The notes under the pieces are model-generated. The model was not told where the DNA came from. It was given only the letters and a program-made list of their open reading frames with translations, and ran no database searches. Made by a program: the position numbers and the translations under genes. Shown here piece by piece: positions 1 to 5,119 of a stretch of 5,119 nucleotides of DNA (positions are counted from its first letter, which is position 1; the number at the start of each line of letters is the position of its first letter). Origin of the DNA: Bacteroidia bacterium (GTDB taxonomy: Bacteria; Bacteroidota; Bacteroidia; Bacteroidales; GCA-2748055); the NCBI GenBank assembly GCA_030596245.1, contig JAUVKN010000294.1, positions 1 through 5,119 of the forward strand, in the 5' to 3' direction.

Positions 1-234
1 GGTCTCAGTTTTAAAAAGCAGGTGGGGGATGCACTGTTTCTTCAGGCCGGACCCGGAGTTCATATTTTTGCAGACGGATCAGGGACTGTATTGGGAGTGC
101 TTTTGGCAGTGGGATATGACCTGAATATCACGGATCAGATAAAAGTACCCATTGGTTTCAGGGTAGAGCCGGTATTCGGCAGCGCAGTGCCCACCTCATT
201 TCTGATCCACACCGGGATCAGATATGAGCTATAA
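1..234 (+). CDS. C-terminal fragment of a probable outer-membrane beta-barrel protein (5' end outside window)
   Basis: The reading frame is open from the first base to the TAA at 232-234, giving 77 residues with no stop upstream. The gene therefore most likely begins before the window, and the GTG at 22 is probably an internal valine. The fragment is rich in glycine and alternating hydrophobic/polar residues, with stretches such as LGVLLAVGYDLNI, IKVPIGFRVEPVFG and SFLIHTGIRYEL that look like the last amphipathic strands of a beta-barrel separated by short turns. It ends YEL rather than with the usual terminal aromatic residue, which weakens the call. I do not recognise a specific family or ligand. 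Its end overlaps the convergent hydrolase gene by 6 bases, and its last codons form one arm of a strong hairpin at 195-228. Confidence 0.55.
   Translation, partial: GLSFKKQVGDALFLQAGPGVHIFADGSGTVLGVLLAVGYDLNITDQIKVPIGFRVEPVFGSAVPTSFLIHTGIRYEL
195..228. terminator. Strong hairpin at the convergent 3' ends, possible bidirectional 3'-end signal
   Basis: The left arm (195-208, CTCATTTCTGATCC) and right arm (215-228, GGATCAGATATGAG) pair at 13 of 14 positions, with one T:T mismatch (200/223) and a 6-base loop ACACCG. The structure lies 3 bases before the stop of the plus-strand gene and directly after the stop of the minus-strand hydrolase, so both transcripts can fold it. Neither strand has a T tract after the stem, so it is not a classic intrinsic terminator. 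It could instead stabilise 3' ends or pause polymerase. It also encodes residues near the C terminus of the plus-strand protein, so chance or coding constraint remains possible. Confidence 0.5.
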
Positions 235-1587
235 TCCCTCGAAGAAGGTGTAGTGATCACCCCTGTTCATCCGGTGGACCGTGTAGCAAAGTTCGGTCAT
301 ATGGTAGTCGCCCCACATGCTTGATTCTCCGCAAGGAACCTTTTGTCCCTCCGGGATATGATCCCATCCGTTGGGACGGTGGTATACCGAATGAAGTAAA
401 ACTCCCTGATGATCAGGTGAGGTTGAAAGGTAATTTTCTGAAAGCAGAGTTTTCAACAGGGTCAGTCCGGCCTGTAAAGAGGTAGTGGATTCTGCAGGTT
501 CGCTTTTCTCAAGGTATTTCCCCAATCGGATGAGCCCCTGTGCACCAATGGCGGCGGCTGAACTATCCACAGGTTCAAAATCATTGAACGGATTGGCGGG
601 AACTTCCTGGTATTTCCCCAGCTTGTGCAGGTGAGGAGCCCCAGTATCCCAGTAGGGGATCCCGTCAGCAGCAGTCTGTTCCAGATAGAAATCACAGGTT
701 GCACGGGCTGCTTTCAGGAATGTTGCTTTAATGGATCTCAATTCAGGATAGGAAGGATCAAGGCTGTTCAGAAACTCCAGGAACTCTGAGAATCCCAGCA
801 TGGCCCAGGCCAGCCCTCTTGTCCATGTGCTGAATCCTGAATAGCCCTGTTGTGTATTGGGACAGCGATAGTTGCCATCGGTTGTGTTGAAGAGCGACTC
901 ATGGGCCACCCGTCCCCGCACATCATAGCTGTCACGGCCTTCTCCATAATAGACTGCATACTTTGCGGTGGTCACTCCATGGGTAATGGCACGTTCAAGC
1001 AGATCCACCTCCCTGTCATTCTCCACAAGCATCCTGTGCCCCAGTGTATGTGCATTCAGCAGGATCCGGCAGGTACGCATGGTATCGATGAAAAGAGAGT
1101 GGGGACCATTGAATGAATGGATGAAACCGCCATCCTGTACCTCTGTCCATCGCAGGGCCTGAACAGCCCCCGATGCCTTGATGGCCAGTTTGTAAAACTC
1201 TTTCTCCTCTCTGGATGTATCAAACAGACCAGTGTTGGCACATCGGAGCAGGTTCCCGTAGGTGCTCAGGTTGTTGAACCCATGGTCGTGTATCCCGAAA
1301 TGGGTCACATGATGTGCCATCTTGTCAATGGTATTCTTCTTACCGGTTTCAAGCATCTCCCTGTCCCCGGTGGCACTGAACACCAGCAGCGGAATCCCAT
1401 ACTGGAATCCCTGGGTCCATTCGGTCCATCCCCGGGTAGAGTATTTCCCATCCACAGTGAATACCGGAGAACCCTGTGAAGGATCATACTCCTTTTCAAG
1501 CAGATGAACTTTCGCAGTAGCCAGCTGCCAGAATTGTTCCAGTTGTTTGGAAAGCGAGATAGCATCTATTTTAGCATCGATCTTCAT
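229..1587 (-). CDS. GH88-like unsaturated glucuronyl hydrolase, cytoplasmic
   Basis: Enzymes of glycoside hydrolase family 88 hydrate the 4,5-double bond of unsaturated uronic acids at the non-reducing end of oligosaccharides left by polysaccharide lyases, which releases the sugar. This 452-residue protein shows the family's alpha/alpha-barrel signatures in order: GWTEWTQGFQYG (about 53-64), HDHGF with Asp101, FIDTM with Asp168, STWTRGLAWAMLGF (253-266), DSSAAAIGAQGL (341-352) and WGDYHMTE (425-432). Asp101 and Asp168 align by motif with the catalytic pair Asp88/Asp149 of the Bacillus enzyme. It is longer than that roughly 377-residue enzyme. There is no signal peptide; the N terminus is polar and carries a small KIDAKIDA duplication. 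The ATG at 1587 lies 12 bases after the desaturase stop, with no promoter-like element between them, so co-transcription is likely. No lyase or SusC/D pair is visible nearby, so the polysaccharide substrate is unknown. The fold call is firm; the exact substrate is not. Confidence 0.85.
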   Translation of the reverse strand: MKIDAKIDAISLSKQLEQFWQLATAKVHLLEKEYDPSQGSPVFTVDGKYSTRGWTEWTQGFQYGIPLLVFSATGDREMLETGKKNTIDKMAHHVTHFGIHDHGFNNLSTYGNLLRCANTGLFDTSREEKEFYKLAIKASGAVQALRWTEVQDGGFIHSFNGPHSLFIDTMRTCRILLNAHTLGHRMLVENDREVDLLERAITHGVTTAKYAVYYGEGRDSYDVRGRVAHESLFNTTDGNYRCPNTQQGYSGFSTWTRGLAWAMLGFSEFLEFLNSLDPSYPELRSIKATFLKAARATCDFYLEQTAADGIPYWDTGAPHLHKLGKYQEVPANPFNDFEPVDSSAAAIGAQGLIRLGKYLEKSEPAESTTSLQAGLTLLKTLLSENYLSTSPDHQGVLLHSVYHRPNGWDHIPEGQKVPCGESSMWGDYHMTELCYTVHRMNRGDHYTFFEGL

Positions 1588-1599
1588 GTCAGGATGGGA

Positions 1600-2613
1600 T
1601 TACTTTGTAAAGGAAGCTGCTGACTTCCTGAATTGCCTGAAGCTTATTAATTGCTCCATCTTTTCATCCCACAACCGCAATTTCATGGTCCGAAGGCTGG
1701 GAATAAAGGTAACCGGTTTGATGACTTTAAACATTTCGTTCTCCCTATGGCACCGTTCAAGGTTATAATTGGGGATCTTGGGGCTCAGGTGATGAATGTG
1801 GTGAAAGCCAATGTTGCCGGAAAACCATTGTAATATTCTTGGGAATTTCAGGTATGAACTTCCCTCCATGGCCATTCTTTTATAATCCCAGTCGTCCTGA
1901 CGGGACCAGATCACATCCTCGAACTGGTGCTGTACATAAAACAGCCAGACGCCTAACAATGTGGCAATATAGATCACGGGAACCTGAATAAGCAGGAGAG
2001 CTTTCCATCCCATCAACAGGATCAGTCCGGTGATGTATACCCCTAAAATCAGGTTGGTAAGATAGATACTGTTTCGTTCACCTGCATTCATTGATTTTCT
2101 GGGAAACCTGAACCAGATCACAAAGAGTAAGAAGGGCCCTATGGCAAAGAGTATGAGCGGATGCCTGTACAGTCGGTAGTTGAATTTCTTCCACACCGAT
2201 AGTTCCTGGTATTCCTCCACGGTAAGGGTCCATACATCGCCATGCCCCCTTTTATCCAGGTTCCCAACTGTGCTGTGGTGTATCGCATGGCTTCTGTGCC
2301 AGTATTCATGAGGTGTGAACACAAGGCTTCCAAGGATTGTGCCAACTATCTTATTGCTACGGGATGATTTGAAAAATGAGCCGTGACCGCAATCATGGAA
2401 TATAATAAACATGCGGACCAGAAAGCCGGCGGCCAACATTGAAAGGTCCAGAGTGATCCAGTAAGAGATATCCAGTGACAGGTACATCAGAACCCACAGA
2501 ATAATATAGGGTCCAAGGGAATTGACGATCTGCCAGATACTTTTTTTTACATCGGGCTGGTTGTATTGGCTGACGATCTCAATCCAGGCTTTGTTGTTAG
2601 GTTGTTTTGACAT
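1600..2613 (-). CDS. Membrane fatty-acid desaturase (DesA/omega-6-like, acyl-lipid type)
   Basis: This is an integral-membrane di-iron desaturase of 337 residues that would insert a cis double bond into acyl chains of membrane lipids, using oxygen and an electron donor. The three histidine boxes are present: HDCGH (73-77), HRSHAIHH (106-113) and HHIHH (271-275). Between them lie a GDVWTLTVEEY segment and YVQHQFEDVIW (His229), both typical of the bacterial delta-12/omega-3-like group. Hydrophobic segments fall near 32-51, 55-72, 150-168, 184-201 and 204-227. The length is normal for the family and no cytochrome b5 or ferredoxin domain is fused. I chose the ATG at 2613 (MSKQPNN) over in-frame TTG codons just upstream (2614-2622), because a promoter -7 element overlaps those codons. 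It is the first gene of a probable two-gene transcript with the GH88-like hydrolase. The position of the double bond cannot be read from the sequence. Oxygen-dependent chemistry suggests a host that meets oxygen. Confidence 0.9.
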   Translation of the reverse strand: MSKQPNNKAWIEIVSQYNQPDVKKSIWQIVNSLGPYIILWVLMYLSLDISYWITLDLSMLAAGFLVRMFIIFHDCGHGSFFKSSRSNKIVGTILGSLVFTPHEYWHRSHAIHHSTVGNLDKRGHGDVWTLTVEEYQELSVWKKFNYRLYRHPLILFAIGPFLLFVIWFRFPRKSMNAGERNSIYLTNLILGVYITGLILLMGWKALLLIQVPVIYIATLLGVWLFYVQHQFEDVIWSRQDDWDYKRMAMEGSSYLKFPRILQWFSGNIGFHHIHHLSPKIPNYNLERCHRENEMFKVIKPVTFIPSLRTMKLRLWDEKMEQLISFRQFRKSAASFTK

Positions 2614-2640
2614 CAACAACAAAGGTACGCTATACCTTTG
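2606..2640 (+). promoter_or_regulatory. Predicted Bacteroidota-type promoter of the thioredoxin-like gene
   Basis: On the plus strand, TACCTTTG at 2633-2640 again matches TAnnTTTG exactly, with TTTG at 2606-2609 as a candidate -33 element 23 bases upstream, at the long edge of the accepted range. Transcription would begin near 2645, giving a leader of about 105 bases before the ATG at 2751. The element is the mirror image of the minus-strand -7 box 5 bases away, so the two promoters overlap and probably compete. Confidence 0.5.
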
Positions 2641-2648
2641 ACAGCCAA
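2620..2648 (-). promoter_or_regulatory. Predicted Bacteroidota-type promoter of the desaturase-hydrolase transcript
   Basis: Read on the minus strand, TACCTTTG (2627 to 2620) matches the Bacteroidota -7 consensus TAnnTTTG exactly. A TTG at 2648 to 2646 lies 18 bases upstream, inside the 17-23 base spacing reported for flavobacterial -33 elements. Transcription would start near 2616, only about 3 bases before the ATG at 2613, giving an almost leaderless mRNA. The start point is extrapolated from the usual distance, not observed. Confidence 0.6.
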
Positions 2649-2650
2649 TG

Positions 2651-2678
2651 AAAATTGCAATTTTTTCTGAGAAAAAAT
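2651..2678. repeat. Two adjoining AT-rich palindromes in the divergent intergenic region
   Basis: AAAATTGCAATTTT (2651-2664) is a perfect 14-base palindrome. It runs into a second inverted repeat, ATTTTTTCT-G-AGAAAAAAT (2660-2678), with 9-base arms and a single central base. They lie just upstream of the desaturase promoter's -33 element and within the predicted leader of the thioredoxin-like gene. They could be a regulator binding site, a leader hairpin or simply AT-rich chance; no regulator gene is visible in the window. Confidence 0.4.
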
Positions 2679-2750
2679 GATGAAAATTTCTATTTCGGGA
2701 TGGATCTGAAGGATGGTTTTATTAATTTTATGTCAGTTGTTGACTCCAAG

Positions 2751-4139
2751 ATGAAACATTTTATTCTCCTTCTGGCCTTTTCTTTCCTGCTGTTATCAGA
2801 TGTTTTAGGTCAGTCCTATATTGTTTCGGGAACGATTGAACATGCTGAAGAGGGACAGGTATTGCTTGCCTCTTATTACGGTGACCGGTTCAGGGTGGTG
2901 GACAGCATGGAAACAGGGGCGGGATTTTTCTATTTCATGCTTTCGGACAAAGTGCCGGCAGGGATCTACAGGATCATTTATACGGAGAGGGTTCAGGGGA
3001 TCAGGTCAGAGAACAGGTTCATTGAGTTCATTTTTAACAGGGAGAACCTGGAGATCATTGTGGCTTCCGGAGAGCTTGGTCCGGTACCCCATTTTGAAAA
3101 CTCTCCTGAAAATCAGGTGTACATGGAATTCATGAACTATGAGTTGGATTACGAGGCTCAGCTCATGATGGTTTATGGTCAGCTTTCCCCTCCAAAACCA
3201 GGGTTAACTGACTATGATGCAGTTGTAAGGAGGTATGATGCACTGCAGGCTCACCGAACCTTTTTCATGGACTCATTGTCGGCTGTCTATCCCGATCTCT
3301 ATGCCATCCGGATCATGAACGCATTTCGCGCTCCATTCATTCCGGGGGCCATGTCGCACCGGGAACGCATTGATACCCTGCAGAGGTGCTTTTTTGATCA
3401 TGCTGCCATTGATGATCCCGGATTGCTTTTTGCCCCTGTCTATACCTTTAAACTGATTGATTACCTCTCTCTATTCAAGGTGGATACACTTTCAAAGGAT
3501 CAACAGGAGGAGCAGTTTGTTGAGGCTGTGGACCGGATCATGATCAATGTATCACAGGATCCGGATCTTCGTTCTTTTGTGACTGAATTCCTGCTGGCAG
3601 GATTTGAGTTACTGGAGATGGAGAGGGTCCAGATCCACCTGGCCGATCACTACCTTGACGAATCGTGTGAAGCAGATGTAGTGGAACTGGTGCTCTCCAG
3701 GATGGAAGGGTATAAAAAGATGGCTCCCGGAGCGCAGGCACCCGATTTTGTGATCAGGGATATCAATGGCAAGAACCACCAGCTCTCCAATCTCGATAAT
3801 CCTTATGTGTTGGTGCTGTTCTGGTCCAGCACCTGTGAGCATTGCCTGGATTTTCTCCCCGAACTGCATGAGTGGTACCTCCATGAGAATAGCCTCAATA
3901 TGGAGGTGGTGGCTATCTCCATTGATACTTCCGCTTTAAATTTCGGGATTTTCACGGATGCACTTAAGCCTGAGTGGATCACCTCCCACGATCCCCTGGG
4001 TTGGAACGGAAAGGTGCCGGGTAACTATTTTCTTTATGCCACACCCTCCCTGTTTCTAGTGGACAGTGAGCGGACCATCCTGGCCAGGCCCTCTTCATAC
4101 AGGCAATTCTTAAGAGCTGTGAAAAAGCTGGAACCTTAA
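2751..4139 (+). CDS. Exported TlpA-like thioredoxin-fold protein with DUF4369-like N-terminal region
   Basis: This is a 462-residue envelope protein that probably reduces or exchanges disulfides outside the cytoplasm. The signal peptide is MKHFILLLAFSFLLLSDVLG, with likely cleavage before Gln21; there is no lipobox cysteine. Residues 21 to about 118 (YIVSGTIEHAEEGQVLLASYYGDRFRVVDS, then short beta segments) resemble the DUF4369-type domain found ahead of many Bacteroidota thioredoxins. A helical middle region of no recognised family follows. From about residue 324 (MAPGAQAPDFVIRDINGK) a TlpA/AhpC-TSA fold begins, with active site WSSTCEHC (Cys362, Cys365) and the cis-proline loop YATPSLFLVD (Pro432). 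I chose the ATG at 2751 because the hydrophobic signal begins there. In-frame ATGs at 2700 and 2730 would add a polar extension. No Shine-Dalgarno sequence is seen. It stands alone on its strand, convergent with and overlapping the symporter gene by 4 bases. Its substrate is unknown. Confidence 0.85.
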   Translation: MKHFILLLAFSFLLLSDVLGQSYIVSGTIEHAEEGQVLLASYYGDRFRVVDSMETGAGFFYFMLSDKVPAGIYRIIYTERVQGIRSENRFIEFIFNRENLEIIVASGELGPVPHFENSPENQVYMEFMNYELDYEAQLMMVYGQLSPPKPGLTDYDAVVRRYDALQAHRTFFMDSLSAVYPDLYAIRIMNAFRAPFIPGAMSHRERIDTLQRCFFDHAAIDDPGLLFAPVYTFKLIDYLSLFKVDTLSKDQQEEQFVEAVDRIMINVSQDPDLRSFVTEFLLAGFELLEMERVQIHLADHYLDESCEADVVELVLSRMEGYKKMAPGAQAPDFVIRDINGKNHQLSNLDNPYVLVLFWSSTCEHCLDFLPELHEWYLHENSLNMEVVAISIDTSALNFGIFTDALKPEWITSHDPLGWNGKVPGNYFLYATPSLFLVDSERTILARPSSYRQFLRAVKKLEP

Positions 4140-5119
4140 TCAGCAGATAGGCTGCTCTTTTTTAATCTTTTAAAATAATCTTTTGAGGCCCTTACAACCG
4201 ACGGTGAAAGCAGGAGGGCTGAGATCATGGTGGGGAAAGCCATCAGGGCATAGGCTCCATCAAAGATGCCAACCACTGTTCCCAGGGTCGCTGTGGCTCC
4301 CAGCGGGATGGTGAGGATATAGAACCATTTATAGAGATAACTGTGTCTTGCCCCGAAGATGAAAGAGAAACATTTGGTACCGTAATAGGGAAAGGAGAGC
4401 ATGGTAGAGAGTGAAAATACGATGACACAGATGGTCAGCAAATAGGATCCGAAGCCAGGCAGGGCCGTTTCAAACGCTTCTGCGGTGAGGGTGATCCCAT
4501 CTGACTCTCCCACATCCCATACTCCCGTTATAATCAGTGCAAGTGCGGTCATGGTACACACAATAATGGTGTCCACTACCGGACCTAACATAGCCACCAA
4601 TCCCTCCCGTACCGGTTCATTTGTTTTGGCTGCTCCATGGGCCATGGGTGCGGTACCGATTCCTGCTTCGTTGGAGAATGCAGCCCTTCTCACCCCGGTG
4701 ATGATCAGCGCTCCCAGCGCTCCTCCCAGCACCGAATCGGCACGAAATGCATCGGTGAAAATAAGTGTAAAACTGGGCAGGATCCTCTCTGTATTGGAGA
4801 AAATAATAAATAGTACGGAGATCACATAGAGTACTACCATAATGGGAACCATACGTCCTGTGACCTTCCCGATCCTTTTGATCCCCCCGAAGATCACCAC
4901 CCCCACCAATGAAGCGGCGATCAGACCCGAAATCAGGTTGGAAGAGAATCCCGTCTCCACACCATTGGGGATGAGTACCACATCACGTACAATCTGGGTC
5001 AGCTGGTTTACCTGGAACATGGGGAGTACCCCGATCATTCCCAGCAGGGAGAAGAAGATGGCCAGGGGCATCCACCTCTTGCCCAATCCTTCAACAATCA
5101 CATACATGGGTCCGCCCTG
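4136..5119 (-). CDS. AGCS-family sodium:alanine/glycine symporter, N terminus outside window
   Basis: Members of this family import alanine or glycine across the cytoplasmic membrane with sodium. The visible 327 residues begin QGGPMYVIVEGLG, matching the conserved GGPMYYI region inside the family. The ATG at 5107 is therefore internal, and the true start lies beyond 5119, probably 100 or more residues upstream given usual lengths of about 450-550. Further hallmarks are the motif NEAGIGTAPMAHGAA (150-164), then PVREGL, a DTIIVCTMTAL helix (183-193) and FSLSTMLSFPYYGTKCFSFIFG (235-256). Hydrophobic segments fall near 18-35, 61-80, 90-108, 129-143, 175-201, 223-243 and 265-305, followed by a basic cytoplasmic tail (KRLKK). 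The gene appears intact to its TAA, which shares TTAA with the stop of the convergent thioredoxin-like gene. Family assignment is secure; alanine versus glycine or another small amino acid cannot be decided. Confidence 0.92.
   Translation of the reverse strand, partial: QGGPMYVIVEGLGKRWMPLAIFFSLLGMIGVLPMFQVNQLTQIVRDVVLIPNGVETGFSSNLISGLIAASLVGVVIFGGIKRIGKVTGRMVPIMVVLYVISVLFIIFSNTERILPSFTLIFTDAFRADSVLGGALGALIITGVRRAAFSNEAGIGTAPMAHGAAKTNEPVREGLVAMLGPVVDTIIVCTMTALALIITGVWDVGESDGITLTAEAFETALPGFGSYLLTICVIVFSLSTMLSFPYYGTKCFSFIFGARHSYLYKWFYILTIPLGATATLGTVVGIFDGAYALMAFPTMISALLLSPSVVRASKDYFKRLKKSSLSAD
4142..4163 (+). terminator. Candidate intrinsic terminator of the thioredoxin-like gene
   Basis: Two bases after the TAA at 4137-4139 a short stem, AGCAG (4142-4146) pairing with CTGCT (4152-4156) around loop ATAGG, is followed by C and six T (4158-4163). 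The order stem then T tract fits termination of the plus-strand transcript. The stem is only 5 base pairs, so it is weak. The same bases encode the C-terminal tail of the opposing symporter. Confidence 0.45.

Noticed and set aside
22..234. A complete 70-residue small protein starting at the GTG at 22
   Set aside because: The frame stays open to the window edge and the residues look like the end of a longer barrel protein.
1117..1479. 120-residue plus-strand open frame, with other antisense frames at 850-1162
   Set aside because: All lie opposite the GH88-like gene with its conserved motifs and have no recognisable domain, signal peptide or upstream promoter.
2614..2622. TTG-initiated start for the desaturase three codons upstream of the ATG
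   Set aside because: It overlaps the predicted -7 promoter element, and the ATG at 2613 gives a normal N terminus.
2723..2730. TAATTTTA as a second -7 element closer to the thioredoxin-like start
   Set aside because: It lacks the final G of TAnnTTTG and has no TTG at the right distance upstream; the 2633 element is better.
2655..2750. In-frame N-terminal extension of the thioredoxin-like protein from a TTG at 2655 or ATGs at 2700 and 2730
   Set aside because: The extension is polar and AT-rich, overlaps the palindromes, and would bury the clear signal peptide that starts at 2751.
4485..4829. 114-residue open frame on the plus strand
   Set aside because: It lies wholly antisense to the strongly recognisable symporter and shows low-complexity composition without any domain.
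1..5119. CRISPR arrays, transposons, attachment sites, tRNA or rRNA genes, defence modules
   Set aside because: Nothing with the expected repeats, folds or protein motifs was seen on either strand.

Overview
The window most likely comes from a member of the Bacteroidota. Three things point there: two good matches to the phylum's TAnnTTTG -7 promoter element, the absence of clear Shine-Dalgarno sequences before the starts I can place, and a secreted TlpA-like thioredoxin protein with an N-terminal beta-rich DUF4369-like region, a layout common in that phylum. This is inference from style; the window has no rRNA or other taxonomic marker.

Layout: (1) 1-234, plus strand, the C-terminal end of a probable outer-membrane beta-barrel protein cut by the window edge. 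(2) 229-1587, minus strand, a GH88-like unsaturated glucuronyl hydrolase. (3) 1600-2613, minus strand, a membrane fatty-acid desaturase with three histidine boxes, 12 bases upstream of the hydrolase and probably its operon partner. (4) 2614-2750, a divergent intergenic region with two mirrored Bacteroidota-type promoters and two AT-rich palindromes. (5) 2751-4139, plus strand, an exported thioredoxin-fold protein with a CEHC active site. (6) 4136-5119, minus strand, the C-terminal two thirds or so of an AGCS-family sodium:alanine/glycine symporter, cut by the other window edge.

Coding is very dense. Both convergent gene pairs overlap at their stop codons (6 bases at 229-234, 4 bases at 4136-4139), so their 3'-end signals must lie inside coding sequence. 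A 14-base-arm hairpin (195-228) and a short stem followed by six T (4142-4163) are placed to do this. No gap without a gene exceeds 300 bases.

The genes do not form one evident pathway: membrane-lipid desaturation, uronic-sugar oligosaccharide breakdown, envelope thiol redox and amino-acid uptake sit side by side. I found no defence system, mobile element, CRISPR array, RNA gene or clearly new system. The most interesting signals are regulatory: the mirrored divergent promoters with a near-leaderless desaturase transcript, and the stem-loops at the convergent gene ends.
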